Positions 12,355-25,675 of a DNA stretch of 64,000 nucleotides are shown here, piece after piece (within the stretch, counting starts at the first letter, position 1; each line of letters starts with the position of its first letter). The DNA is taken from the NCBI GenBank assembly GCA_018894105.1, contig CM032117.1, forward strand, positions 1,205,501 to 1,269,500, read 5' to 3'. The notes beneath the pieces are model-generated. The model was not told where the DNA came from. It made no database searches and saw nothing but the letters and a program-made list of their open reading frames with translations. Source of the DNA: Jacaranda mimosifolia (Eukaryota; Streptophyta; Magnoliopsida; Lamiales; Bignoniaceae). The position numbers and the translations under genes are program-made.

Positions 12355-14094
12355 ATGATGAGCTGTTTGCAGAGCTGGCCCGAACCCGTTATCCGGGTCC
12401 AACATTTGTCGGACAGTGGGATACGGGTCATCCCGGAGCGCTACGTGAAGAAACCCTCAGACAGGCCGAGTATTAATAATTTCGAGCCAGTCGATAATAC
12501 TGAAGTTAACATTCCCGTCGTCGACATGCGGGGATTGTACTCCGACGACGCGTCGGTCCGGCGAAAGACGGCCGAGCTGATCAACGGCGCGTGCCGCGAG
12601 TGGGGGTTCTTCCAGGTGGTGAACCACGGCGTCAGCCACGAGCTGATGAGGCGCACACGCGAGGTGTGGCGCGGGTTCTTCCAGCTGCCGCTGGAGGAGA
12701 AGCAGAAGCACGCGAATTCGCCTAGCACTTACGAGGGCTACGGCAGCCGGCTCGGCGTGCAGGAGGGAATATCGCTGGACTGGAGCGACTATTTTTTCCT
12801 TCATTATCTTCCCGTGGGACTGAGGGACCAGAACAAGTGGCCGAGTCTACCTATTTCATGCAGGTAATATACTATAGACTATAGCGTTTTATTTTTGACT
12901 ACCACTATATATAATTTATCACGTGTTCAAAAGATTTAGATACTTTATTTATTTATTTATTTTAATTTATCTTTTTCGTTGCTCGACGTATATATATCAG
13001 TTGTACTAAATATTTCTTTATAAAAACAATTGATTGTAGATTAACTACGCTCAGATATATGTACAAAAAATTTTAAAATAAAAAATAAAATATTTATTAA
13101 AATACAAGATTGGAACTATCTTTCGATGCTTGGGAAGCATATATATATATATATATGACATATATAGCCTTATCAAACAAAGACAACGAGAGGTTTGTTA
13201 TTTTAATATAAAATGATTCTTTACTTATTATGAAATAATTAGTTGGATCAATCGATCATAGGCATAATGATCGTCTTTAACAATATATATATATGTCATT
13301 ATATATCTAAAACACACGTCTACTAAAATAGTATTGTTTGAATTTGTTGCAGGGAATTGGTGGCTGAGTATGGTAAAGAAGTGGTTGCACTTTGTGGGAA
13401 ATTGATGAAGATTTTGTCCACCAACCTTGGCCTAAGAGAGGAGTATCTTCAAGAAGCCTTTGGAGGGGAGGATTTGGGTGCATGCATGAGGGTTAACTAT
13501 TACCCAAAATGCCCTCAACCCGATCTCACCTTGGGTCTTTCAGCTCATTCGGATCCGGGTGGCATGACCCTTCTCTACCCTGATGAAAACGTGTCGGGTC
13601 TCCAAGTCCGCCGGGGCGATAATTGGGTCACCGTTAAGCCCATTTCCGATGCCTTCATTGTCAACTTAGGAGATCAACTTCAGGTCTAACTTACTCCACG
13701 AGCTATTGACATTGACATGCAAAAAAAAAAAATTATAAAAAAAATTTAATAAATATTTGATTTATATCCCATCAAGAATTTATTTTATTTAATTTTGTAA
13801 ATTTATCTTAAATTTAATTAGGTATTTGTCTCTTATTTAATACAGGTTCTGAGCAATGCGAATTATAAAAGTGTTGAGCATAGAGTGATAGTAAACTCGG
13901 AAAAAGAGAGAGTCTCACTGGCATTCTTCTACAATCCGAGGGGCGATATGGTCATTAAGCCCGCGGAGGAGCTGGTCACGGAGGAGCAGCCGCCGCTGTA
14001 TAAGCCGACGACCTTTGATGAATATAGGCTGTACATGAGGATGAGGGGCCCTCATGGAAAATCCCAAGTGGAATCACTTAAATCACTCCAATAA
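12355..14094 (+). CDS. JOX: Jasmonate-induced oxygenase (JOX) type 2-oxoglutarate/Fe(II) dioxygenase
   Basis: Three exons: 12355-12863, 13353-13683 and 13846-14094, all with GT-AG introns and consistent phase, encoding 362 aa, the usual family length. An N-terminal DIOX_N region (motif EWGFFQVVNHGV) precedes the catalytic 2OG-Fe(II) core. Iron ligands are H235 and D237 (in AHSDPGG) and H292 (in VEHRVIVN); the 2-oxoglutarate-binding RxS is R302 and S304. R216, R341 and R345 keep the spacing of the jasmonate-binding arginines I recall for Arabidopsis JOX2 (R225, R350, R354), with a constant offset of nine. JOX enzymes hydroxylate jasmonic acid to 12-OH-JA and so damp defence signalling; they act in the cytosol. 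The start is the first ATG of the ATGATG pair; upstream in-frame codons lack an ATG. Exon 1 is much richer in GC than its surroundings. A polyadenylation-like AATAAA lies at 14258. Residue-level similarity separates it from generic flavonoid dioxygenases, but the orthologue number (JOX1-4) is not resolved. Confidence 0.93.
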
Positions 14095-14728
14095 TTATTA
14101 AGATTAATGCTATATAATTACCATCTAATTATCTTTTAGAGGGTTTTCACCTTCCCATTGGAAAAATCACTTTTTTGTAAGTGAATTTGATTGTAATAAT
14201 TTCTTATGAAAATTAGGGAAGGTGGAATCTATAATGTGCTATATCTCAATATTGTTCAATAAATTATATATGTTTATTTTAGTATGTTAAATGGTTAGTT
14301 TCTCCATTTTATGTAATTTCTATCTTGTATTCTACTTGTTATCAATAATTATATATGAGTTTCCCCATGCCAATTGCCATGCACTTACTCTTCAACACGC
14401 CGTATACATCCATATCAAATTGATGATAAGATAAGATTAAGTATGTTAATTTTATCTTGAATGGAAAAATGACAATGACCTACATTCACCAATATTCAAC
14501 TTACTAATGATGCTCACTGGTTGAGTGGTCAGTTGGTCTAATCATATTGTCTTGACATTTATATGTCTGGGCCCTGAGGTTTACAGTTTGGACCTTAACG
14601 AACTCTTGAGAGTTTTGAATTCGTAGCTAACCTTTAGTGCAGGCACACGTGTAAATTAAGAAAAAAGCTGATGATGAAATTAATTGAGCATGATACCTCT
14701 GCAATAATATCGAAAGCAATAGAAGCTC

Positions 14729-14772
<44 letters not shown>

Positions 14773-17700
14773 ATGTTAAAATCTAATTCACAAGGTATTA
14801 TCTAATGACAATTTTAAAGTTTTAATATTGATTGGCATACTAGCAAAACATAAATAGCCACATATATTATTGTTAATTAATAAAGTTAAATTATCTATTG
14901 TGATGGTGAAGTTTTGCTCTCACTCTATCACACACCCCACCCCAACCCCTCCCAATCGCCTTATCGCATCGAGTTGGCATGTTAATCCGTAAATCCTAAA
15001 AATAAAAAATATATATTAGAGATATATTATTATATTACAATAATTAAATTAAAAAATTAGTAATCTAAACGTATCACAATTCATATCAAATACACTTAAT
15101 CTAACTTCAAATCAAAAATATTGACAATATACTGGCAAATTCATTTATTAATTTAAGAAAGTATTCTACATACATGATTATTATTATTATTATATATATA
15201 TTTTTTTCCAAAGCGGGGTTTGAGGCGAGTTGGAAAAATTCGTACCCAGTTGAATTTGGGTTCGAATTTTGACTTGCTATATTACCACCCCTAGCTAGCC
15301 TCAATTAGTGTAAAAAGAAAATAACGTATAAATTAATTTAAAATTTGATTTTTTGACGTGTGATAAAATTTTGTTTGATTAATATATATATATATATATA
15401 TATACATATATTGTTTCAAAGTAACTTTCAGACTGGTTGATGAATGAATGGAACTTGCAACCTAAAAGTTACTGGAAAATTTTGATTGGTTTGTCTTTTT
15501 TGTCGAAAAGACACAATGGATTAACAATTAGCCAACACACTATGTTGTCGACTAATGCTCAGTCCCCTAATCTTTTTCAGTCACCATAAAATCGCACGTT
15601 TTAAATTTTTAATGGACCTCTACAGAAGTCGCAATCACGGGGTTCAATTTTTCCTCTGTGATGTGCTGAAATGAACAGTCAATTAAATTTAAATTAATTC
15701 TATGTGTGTCATAACCTTATGACAATTGTTTGATTAGTTAGGCCAATCGTATCATTCCTTCAATTAACATTATTAATCCAGTTGTTGATGATGACCCCAT
15801 GAAGATATTCTACAAGTCCCATGTAACATCACATGTAGAGTCACAACAATTAAGCAATTGATTATGGAAGTTTTGAGGTACTTGTGGAACTTAAATAAAC
15901 AGTCGACATAAAATATCGCTGTCCAATCATAAATCGGTAAAGTTTATATAACGAAAAAAAAAATTTTAATTTTACTTTATATTTAGTCACATCTCACAAT
16001 TAATACGTTTACAAGATAAGCACAGATGGTACATGTTCAGTTTAATACAATCAAATTTATAATAAAATTTTTTAATTGTACAAAAATAATTATTGATGTT
16101 TTATTATTTCGATCAAAATTAAATTAAATATCATTTTCCACAGTATCCAACTTGCATAAAGTGTTGATGCGGCACTTATGCTTTGCTTTGAAAATTACAC
16201 GTTTTATTTTTTGTTGGATTGAATGGAATACATAAATACTAAGTAGCACTTTTGATTGGGGCCGTGCTTTGCACGGAATTTATGTACTTATTCCACAGAG
16301 AAAATAAAATATGAAAAAAAACGAAAGTCTATGCATGTCTATTGAAAACGTGCGCATTGTCGCGATTATGTGGTGCTGATGCACTAGCAACTTTATTGAC
16401 TTTAGGCGCTTATTCAATTAATAAGGCTCAAATTTTCCAAATAATTATATGAATATATTTTAGATTTGTTGTTACAAGGAATAAGCTAACAGTATATTTA
16501 TCAATAGTCGAGAGATTGATCAGAGATGGGACTTGAGTGAGTATTTTATTGAGTCGATAGGTAGGGTGTATAGTGGATTCTGGAGGTTGTACTGTAGGGA
16601 TGCTAGAAGTGGTCGGGGTTTGTAGATGAGACAAGTTGTTTTTCGTAATAAACGAAAGGGTATTTATAGCAAACAACTCAACTGAATTGAAACTGTTGAG
16701 TCCATGTGGCCTTCATCCCTTGTGCCCGCTTGGACGTAAGTTAGGATTAGGATTATCTCTCATTATGGACCTGGGTCATGTGGTCGGGTCGACCCATTTA
16801 GCAAAAGACATGGATTCCGAGGTTATTTTGGGGAATTGGATAGAATTGGGTCTTTTAGAAATTCTCCCTCATCAAGATTATTTTTAAAAAGTATTGAAAT
16901 GTTTAATATGAGATGATTATGGGTATTTATATATGAATTTCATAAACAAACAATTGTAATTATTTAAAATTTGGAGTTTTAAATAGGAGACAATCGTTGC
17001 TGATTAATTTGATTGAGTTGTATTGTTCTATTATGTAGAGTTTGAATTCAAGTAATATCAAATTTTTGTGTGTATTTGTAAATTAAAAAGAATTACAATC
17101 AACATAGAGCCAAATTTTGAAAAAATAATAAATTTGAACTCAAGAAACCTAATTTTGAGCTCTAACTCAACTAGATGAATATTAAGTTAGACTATGTTCA
17201 ACTCAATCAAGCATAATTTTTCAATTAAGGTTTTAGATTGAGCTCAAACTTTTTAATTTAATATAATAGACAACTCTTCCAAAATTAGAAATCATTGTCA
17301 GTGTATATATTCACGTATATGAATATACTTAATATATGTTAGAAATATTAATAACACATGTATTAAAATAATATATATATATATATTAAAACCATGTATC
17401 ATTCACACAGATTAAGCTAAGCCAGCTCGCAAAATCTCGAATTAAATACAAATGGCTTGAGTACTTCCAAAATAAAACTTGAGTTCGTCCCAACTCGTGA
17501 GTCCCAAGTATAAATACAAATGACTCGAGATATTCAATAAAACTCGAACATTAATCCAATTTATAAGCAAGACTCACGAGCCGACTCGAGTGATTTGTCA
17601 GCCCAATCTCAAAACTTTTCAAATATTAAACATGATTAGGTAAAGATGGTGATGTTTCCTATAGCAAGCAAATACTTGGCGCTGAAGAGAACGCAGACAA

Positions 17701-17959
17701 TTAAATCAACCCACTAGTAAAATGATACATAAAGAAAACATGATTTGTGAGAACCAAAAATTCCTGTATCATAAATAGCTATAACATTTGAATCGAAGCA
17801 CCTAGTACGGAAGAAGAAAGACTTTTATCCTTCATGATAAAACTGGTAATATTGACACAACAAAGATATCCAACACAAATAGTCGAAAGGCGTTTTAGCT
17901 ATACTACTTTGTCAGCCACCAAATAGACACTATCCATCCTCAGTTTGATCTAACAATCA
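14095..17959. other. Intergenic region between convergent JOX and Alfin-like genes
   Basis: No gene was found. Simple repeats occur at 14729-14772 ((CA)n then (TA)n) and 15380-15405 ((TA)n). A short GC-rich hairpin, ccgtgc-ttt-gcacgg, sits near 16264-16278. At about 17400-17610 there are repeated ctcgag/actcgtgag motifs of a widespread plant repeat, with a relative at about 60730-61000. The open frames at 15107-15304 and 16428-16887 carry no recognisable domain. Confidence 0.7.
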
Positions 17960-20900
17960 CTACTGCCGGCCACGTTTCATGCAGGAAGGACATTTGTATT
18001 GCTTGATGTTCTCAGCTTTAGCTGGCGTAATCTTAACGCATTTCCCATGGAACCATCGCTCACAGATGTCGCAGCCAATCCAGAACTCATCCGCATTGTA
18101 ATTTCCACCACAGCTCCCGCATAGTGTTTCACTATGTTCGTCTTCATCTTCTTCATAACTTTCATCTGCCAGCTTTGGGTTGCTTTTAGCCTGACCATCA
18201 CTAGATCTCTGCAGTGCATATAAAGACGATATTTGGGCAAATTTAGTTCAGGGAATAGGCATAGCACAAATCAAGGAGAATTTAACGAAACTAAACTAGC
18301 TCCCGAGAAGCCAAGCTCAGAAAATAGCCCATTCTCACACTTTAATTTCAATGCATTTCTAATTTTTTAGGAAAATGAGTGTTATATTGTACTTGTGTTC
18401 ACTCAACAATCAGTTGTGGCAAGGGTAGAGCATGAAATTGAAGAAAAAAATTTATCAGTAACAAGAAGTCAAAATTTGAGTCAATACTACCTTTGTGCTG
18501 CCGCGAGATCTGCTTCCACTATCTGCATTGGGCTTGTCTTTTGTGGGCTTCCTTTCTGTCACAACTTCAAAGACTGTTGGCAGATCATTGATCAAGCTGA
18601 ACAGACGCTTCCTGCAAATCAATCAAACATAACACTGGCTCCCCCAAGCAATAGACCAGAAGAAAAATAAGATCTATGACAAAATTTAGAAACAAATTCA
18701 TGGAATCCACCTACAATCAGGAGTTATCAACTAAATGAAGGAAAAAAACTAGCAGAAAGAGTAAGAAAACATTTGCGAGTTGCAGATCAGATGCTAGGCT
18801 TTCAGCAATAAAACTTTTTGAAATTCCTCACTAAAGTAATAACCTAGTCAGACCCAATGCCAAGATGTTTTGATAGGAATAGTGCAAACAAGGTGATAAA
18901 TAGATGGGTTCCAATCTCCAGAAAATGTATTACCTGAGCAAACAAACATAATGACGAGTTTCAGCATCTAGAGCCATAAGTTGGCTGCTAAAGATCTCCT
19001 ACCACCTAATTACTAAATAAGGGGGCTGATCATGTTTAAGGGCTGGAACAGGAGAAAATATTTTCAGTGACAGATACTCAATGTATATTATTAGACCTTT
19101 GCTTGAGAAGCAAAGATAAAATCAGAATTCTTCACTAGAGATATACCTATCAAAGTAATGATAGAGGGAACTACAGTTTCTCTGTATAAGTAAAACAGAG
19201 TCAGTTTACAGTAAAATCCCACAATGGTGGTTTGTATATCTCAAGTTATACATAACCCCAGCTAAAGATTTCCGTGTTTTGACTAGTTGCACCTCTTAAA
19301 AGTACAGAGATGATACATATTGTAAATTATTTGCATTCCTGGAATCAACATGTCTTACAGCAATTCATATCACACTTGTAGCTTTTATTTCTAGCCCCCA
19401 TTCTTAGCATATTTTATTCGAATTTTAATTTTTGTAGATGCCCAAATGCCTATGTTTTAGCAGTTCATAATGTCAAGAATGCTTGTATTGTTGAACAAAA
19501 GAGACATTTCCATATACTGCAGGACAAAGCAGATAAACATCTACTCAGCCCTCTCTTAGTACAACCAGTCACCATCAAACTTTTCCCATACATTTTTGCT
19601 ATTTACACTGTCAGAAACAGTCAATTTTGCAGAAGGAACCTTCTTAAACAGGTAAAACAAGTTACATTTGTGTGTTCTCTTCCTTGTATAGATCTAATAA
19701 TTTAATAGAATAGAATGAGGTTTTAAAACCTTGAGGTTATATGATATGCTTATTCCAACTTCAAAGATTATAGGTTATAAGCTTTCAAACTCAAGCATGA
19801 TATTTGAGGTATTGTAAAGAAATCAGCAAAAATGACCAGAGAACTTATTCCGGACATAGGTACTACACAACCTGCAAATATTTAAAAACAAGATTTGGTA
19901 AAAACTGTCACTGTAGAAAATGGATGAAACCTAAGGGCACCTCCAACAAGTCAAAGAAGTAATAAAGGTACGCAAAAAGCATTCAGATCAATAACATTTG
20001 ATAATTTGACCAGAGCTTATACTTTCAGTGAGCAACCAAATACTATGGTGCTACAGGTTTTCGAAGTACCAGAACCAAAAATCCAGCGGGAGATAATGCT
20101 CAGAAAATACAGTTCAAACTTTCCCAGTTTGAGTTTAACGACCTCTGTGCGTGCAAATGGGGAAATAAAAAAAAAAAAAAAAAGAAGTCAACAGCAGAAA
20201 AATTTCACACTTTTTTTAGTTTACTGAACTGATATTTCATTTGTGCAGCAAAAGTTGCGCAAACTGATTCTTATCATGTTAATTTGCTATCGAGGATGAG
20301 CTTCAATATTATGTAAATCAGATTTCTTATTTAACCTTTGTGATAACTTGGAACTACGCATTGTCTCTACTACAACTAATAATGAAGAATAGCATTTGAT
20401 AATCTTTATTCATTTTATAGAGAATGAAAAGTACACCGAAGAATAGCTAATAGCTGTGCGACTCATGTCACTCATCCCCTCAGAAAATATACTGAGCAGC
20501 CTGGAACCAAATCCGGCATGAAAACAACTATAAGAAATTGCAAAGCAGTATCTAGTTCATGAAAAAGCTAAGGATAAGAAGAAAAATTAATCATCGGGCA
20601 CTCATTAAGAAACCCTAACATGTGGTTCTGAAGCACAGATATATGACATAATATATATATATACCTCTCATTGCGGTTCAGCCTAGCTCCAAGGTAGAAA
20701 GCCACAGAGAGCAACCAACAATCACTGTGTACAGCAATTAGTGAAAGCCAATCTCTTCGATTCATTCCATCCCTAGCAAAATTGATCCCAAGTGCTGGCT
20801 CTGGAAGCTCAGATGGAACTTCCTCAGCTGGAAGATTTACTTCCCAAGTTTCATTTGGGTATCCATACAGGCACAAATTCTCCTTCTCTACAAATTATAA

Positions 20901-21806
20901 AACTAGAATCAGATCATGGAAAACAAGAGAAACAAAAGTTAGAAAGAAGTTAAAAGCTGTAAATGACAAGCATATGCTTAATGAACTGATACAGCTATAT
21001 GCTTAGTACAGGTACAACGCATGCTAAAAAGCTCTTGATTGATAAGAAAAATGGTATACTGTATATTGGTCATTTTGAAAAAGGATTGAAGCTAATGGAA
21101 GTAATCAAACTTAGACTTTCAAAATTCATGTTCCACTGGCAAAAAACTAACTTCATCAACCTTAATGATTACTTGCAGATTAAACAGGAAAAATAAACGT
21201 GGTATTATGAAGTGATTTTACCAAAATCGAAATGCTCCTAAAACAAGAAAACATAACAAAGATCTGTTAAAAATGAAAAAAAAGAAACACACAGAAACAT
21301 TCATTATTAACAGCTTAGGAAAAGCAAAAACCAAGTTATAAACTTTCTTTCTTTTAATTTCCATTGAACTAAACCTAAGTACATAACCTTCAAATTTAAA
21401 AAATAAAAATCTAATCTTGACAGAAAATATAAACACAAACATCAAATTCCAATTTATCGATTACACAACCAGAACCAAACTCAAAAAAAGGGCAAATTTT
21501 CATGTACATAAATATAAGAGCCTGAATTCAAACTCATAAAGCAAATTAAACTAAACATGAACTAAAAAAAATTACCTGGATCACAAAGTCCATAAAATTC
21601 ATCCACATCTGAGAAAAAAAAATGGAAATAAAAGTTATATTCAAGAATATGTTTATTGAAAAACCAACATGTTCATTATTTTCTGATGTAAAAATTGTGC
21701 AGCGCAGAGTACCATAGGTCAAAGCGCGAAGGATTCCAGCCCGCCGACCGCTGTAATCTTTGAAGATCTCCTCTACTGTTCGTGGACCCGAAGAAACCGT
21801 TGCCAT
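17960..21806 (-). CDS. AL1: Alfin-like PHD-finger protein (AL1/AL2 type)
   Basis: Five exons on the minus strand: 21713-21806, 21576-21608, 20665-20887, 18491-18611 and 17960-18208, all GT-AG and in phase, encoding 239 aa, normal for the family. The plant-specific Alfin domain covers residues ~5-135 (motifs [48 protein letters not shown]). A basic Ser-rich linker and an acidic run ([10 protein letters not shown]) lead to a C-terminal C4HC3 PHD finger at ~187-235 ([30 protein letters not shown]). In studied members this finger reads H3K4 methylation, and the proteins act as nuclear chromatin readers in seed and stress programmes. The [13 protein letters not shown] stretch resembles AL1/AL2 rather than AL5-AL7, which fits its position beside a JOX gene. 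Exon 2 is only 33 nt. Intron 3 (~2.05 kb) contains an ordinary AT-rich filler with no gene. Confidence 0.95.
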
Positions 21807-22388
21807 TGCTGCATATAAATTATGAGATCTAAAATTTCTAAAGGGAGAACTTATGAATATACATAAAGAAATTGAAAAAAATTTATGAATTGGAATTGCA
21901 GAGAGAAAAGAGGGCGAGAAGGGAGTTGAGTGTGCATGTAACTTGAGAAGCAAAAAAAACCAGAGACTGGAGTCAAAAGCAAGGAAAAACGCCGTCGTTT
22001 TGATTTCCTCGAAAGGGAACTTGCTACACCAGCTCCGTAGTTTGCTATTTCCACTCAGCTTTTATTTATTTATTTTTTCCCCTTCAAAATAAGAGAATAT
22101 CTCCACATGGCCTTGGCTTTAAATCTGATTCTGAATAAGGTTTACGCGTGTAAATAAAAATAAAAACTTATATCTTTGTGTGAATTTGAAATTTTGAATA
22201 TTTTAAGGTATTCTTGTAATTATTATCAAATCAGGAATTTAATAAAATTATGCAAATATTGTTGTTACTTTAATAATAATAAAAAGAATAAAACTCATTT
22301 ATGATTGCTTGAAAATATGACAATTTTCAATAAGAAATTCCAATAAATTTAACATAATTTTAGAAAATTATTGAGAAAAGTTTAAAAG

Positions 22389-22759
22389 GGTGTTTGGGTG
22401 AGCTTATGATTTCTACAAAACATTTTATAAGATGTTTAAGAGCTTTTAAGTTGATAAAAAGTGTTTGATTTTTTTTTTAAAATAAAAAGAAAGAACTTAT
22501 AACGTCTTAAAATAAAATGTTAGAAGCTTATAAGCTCTTTTAAAAAAAGTAAGGAATCCAAACTTATTTTTAAAATCTTAACAAACTCCTTTATTTTTAA
22601 TCATTTTAATTGCAATATTACCATTATTAACAGATTATAAGCTTCAAGATCTTATTCTATCCAAACAATTCAATAACTTATTTTAAAAATAAGATATAAC
22701 GTTTTATAACTTTCAAAAATATTTTATAAGATGTTTTAAATAAGTTTTGCCAAACATCC
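22389..22759. mobile_element. MITE, probably hAT type, inserted in the left duplicate
   Basis: The ends ggtgtttggg and (reverse complement) ggatgtttgg begin imperfect inverted repeats that both contain an acatcttataaaat-type motif. The paralogous block reads straight through at the equivalent site (ttcaaaac near 27350). Here the element is flanked by tttaaaag and tccaaaac, consistent with a mutated 8-bp target duplication. The ends may be off by one base. Confidence 0.7.
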
Positions 22760-23908
22760 TCCAAAACTTGGCTAAAATTCCCTTCAAAATTAGCTTAACA
22801 CGACAAGTTTAATTGCTGTAGTTATGAGTTAATGATTATCAATTATTCAATCTAGTTTGAAGTATGTGTTATATATGTAATTAAAAATGAAACTATTTTT
22901 AATTTCTAAATTAATTTTAGTTTTGAACAACTTAAATAGTTAAACTAGAAGGTTTCGAGTGTAAATGAGTTAATTTGAACGAGACTTAACTCCATTATCA
23001 TCTACCTTGATTTATTCATTCCACATAGACTTATAATCAAATCGAATTTCAATAATTAAATTAGTTTGACAAACTGAGCGCAAAAGAGCTCGCATGGGTT
23101 GATTAATTTACCTATGTATTCAAATCTGATTTGTCCTAACGTATTAAAGAATATATCTGTAATATAGAATAAAAAATAAAACATCAATTGAAATAAAAAA
23201 TGAAATCAAGATCTCTTAGGGCTCACATTTGATTCCAGCTTTTATGACTTGTACTGTGTTACCATTTTTAATAGGTACAACACAAGAGCAACCAACCCCT
23301 TGCTACTATCAACTACCAGAACTACGAGGCCAATTTACTTTTTATCATAAAATAGGTACTTTTATTTTTTATATTTTATTTCTTGTCTTCAAGAACTTGA
23401 TCCCAACTTTTAACCATCATCCCATTTTTGAACCATAAAGAAAATATTCAAGGAGAAAAGTAACCGTTAAAAGTTGCCGATGTTATAATCACTGTCCAAA
23501 CTCCAAACATATGCAGTTTAGTTGTCAATCAAGCTTGGAAATAAAAAGGTATCGCATAAAATTTTTAACAACAAAAGAAGGCTAATACTTTTGAGTAATA
23601 AACATTTGAAGAAAAGCAAATCCAACTGTTTCTGATAGTAATACCCAACATTTTCCAACAGATAACAAGAAAAACCAAGATAACTCCACCACCAGCGTTC
23701 ATGAAGATGTTAATAATCGCTTAGTGGCAGTTTTCTGCTCTGAAGTTAAGCCTGCTGGGGAACTTAATATTTGAACTTGATCCGTAAGTTTCCTTTCTTG
23801 CCAGGTTCTTCTGGGATGGGCATCCCTTCATCTTTAACAACTTTTTCATAGGTGGGACTGATGATGCTGCAGTCAATAGGTATTGTTAGACTCTGGCCAT
23901 CAAGTGTA

Positions 23909-24648
23909 TGCTAGAAAAATATGTTGAAAAGTTGGAATTTTGATGTGCCTAATTTCGTGCAGAAACTCCTACACTGTTCTTAAGGTGATAATTGCCCCCA
24001 CTATTTGTGGGGCAGGAACTATGGCAATTCACCCCTAGGATTCAATTAAGGCACCCAAGAAATTGCAGTCAGCACTCTGAAATTTCTACTTAAGAATTTC
24101 TAATGATGTTGAGAATAATTGAAAAGAGTATGAAATATCTTTTGCTGGAAAGTAATAATACTTTGCTTTTAAAAATGCATACATAATTTGTGTGGATTAA
24201 TTCCCCTTCTATAGTCTTACAACAACTATTCACACAATTATGACTGTTAGTTTAAACAACACACTAATTATAATAGTCTTGTCTTTTTCCTAACAATCAC
24301 ATTGTTTCTGATTAAAAAACGTAATTTAAATAATTAATTAAATTACGTATTTAATTAAGTACTAAATTAAAATATAATTTGAATTTAATCCACGTCGTGT
24401 CGTGCACGTGCAGAGTGCTAAGCGTTAAGTCTTGTTTATTAAATATATATATTATTCAAACAATATATATAATTCTCATGCACTTGGACACTCTCCAAAA
24501 CCTTAGAATAATCTGAAAGCATAACAAGATATTCACCTAATAAAGAAACTCTCCTTTTCTTATTTTTCCAATGTGGGATTGAAATCCCAAATAATTCTCA
24601 TCTCTTCTCCACTTAACATGCTATCTAGAGTCCTAATTAATTCCAACA
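23909..24648 (-). mobile_element. Solo LTR, Copia-like, inside the DnaJ pseudogene exon
   Basis: A 740-bp insertion with TG...CA termini on the minus strand, beginning TGTTGGAATTAATTAGGACT and ending TTTTTCTAGCA. It interrupts a coding exon whose uninterrupted paralogue reads caagtgtggtcactt at 28490. The flanks are gtgta and atgta, a 5-bp target duplication with one mismatch. No internal retrotransposon sequence or second LTR is present, so it is a solo LTR left by recombination. Assignment to Copia is from the general look of the 5' end and is tentative. Confidence 0.82.
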
Positions 24649-25675
24649 ATGTAGTCACTTGTGCAGTGTAACCAGTCTCAGTTTCGACCAGAGAGATTTT
24701 CTGGGTGGCAATTAGATCGTTGCCATCTCTCTTGAACACACTATGAGGCTTTTCGTCAATTATGAATACTACTAGGTCAGAGGGTATGATGCCTTGCTGT
24801 TTATTTCCCGTCTCTGGAAAAGTTATTTTTGCTCCCTTCTTCCACCCTGGCTTAATTTCAATTGTAAGAATTTCCTCCATGGTGGTGGGTCTCCTACAAA
24901 AGAAAAATAATAGGAAACATCATGCCATAAGCACTCGTGCTCACTAGAACGAAGCACTGGTAATAATATGGAATCAAATGAAATATATGAATTATATTAC
25001 CCAGCACAAGTATCTAAATTAGAAGATGAAACTCAAAAGGCAAGTATGGGAAGATATTCATTTCTTGGCATGAATATATATATATATTGACTATACAATT
25101 GATGAGTTTAGTTCTGGAACATATAGTGGGAGAGACATTCATTCAACCTAGAAAATGGCATCCCAAATTTGAAAGGTGAAATACTTGCAGAATTGATCGT
25201 CAAGCCCATGAAATCTGATGAACCTTCAGCTAAACTCAATTATAATTTGAAGTCCTTACCCTCTTGTGAGAAACAATGCATATTTCCTTTCAACACATCC
25301 AACCCCTGCCTGTACCAGGACACTTGTGCATCTGTGATATAGTCTATAATGAATCTCTTCCCCTCAAGTAACAGAACCACTGCAACTAATGTAAACATAT
25401 GACAGTTATAGAGTAAGTGAGCAGCATGAAGCTCTTATTCCAGTCGTCGTATTAGTGAATTTCGCCATGTCTCATGTGTTATATAGCTTAATCCATTTTC
25501 TGCTTGTGATTGGAGTTTGATGTTCCAAATGTGTGTGAGATAATATGAAGATGAGATTTTGGCAATGTGGCAGAAGCAACACTGAGAAAAATTTTAAAGG
25601 TGTTTTGCTTTGTATGATAAGATTTGAACTGAGGAACATGATAAATAGTTGGATGAATGCCGAGCATCAGAATAT

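Noticed and set aside
12441..12804. Long antisense open frames over the dioxygenase exon 1
   Set aside because: They exist because the exon is GC-rich; the sense strand encodes conserved JOX motifs and the antisense products resemble nothing.
16264..16278. GC-rich hairpin as a Helitron 3' end
   Set aside because: No CTRR terminus follows at the expected distance and no Helitron 5' end was found.
24560..24880. 106-codon DnaJ C-terminal frame as a separate functional gene
   Set aside because: It runs from the pseudogene exon into the solo LTR; its last ~27 residues are LTR sequence and no J domain can be joined.
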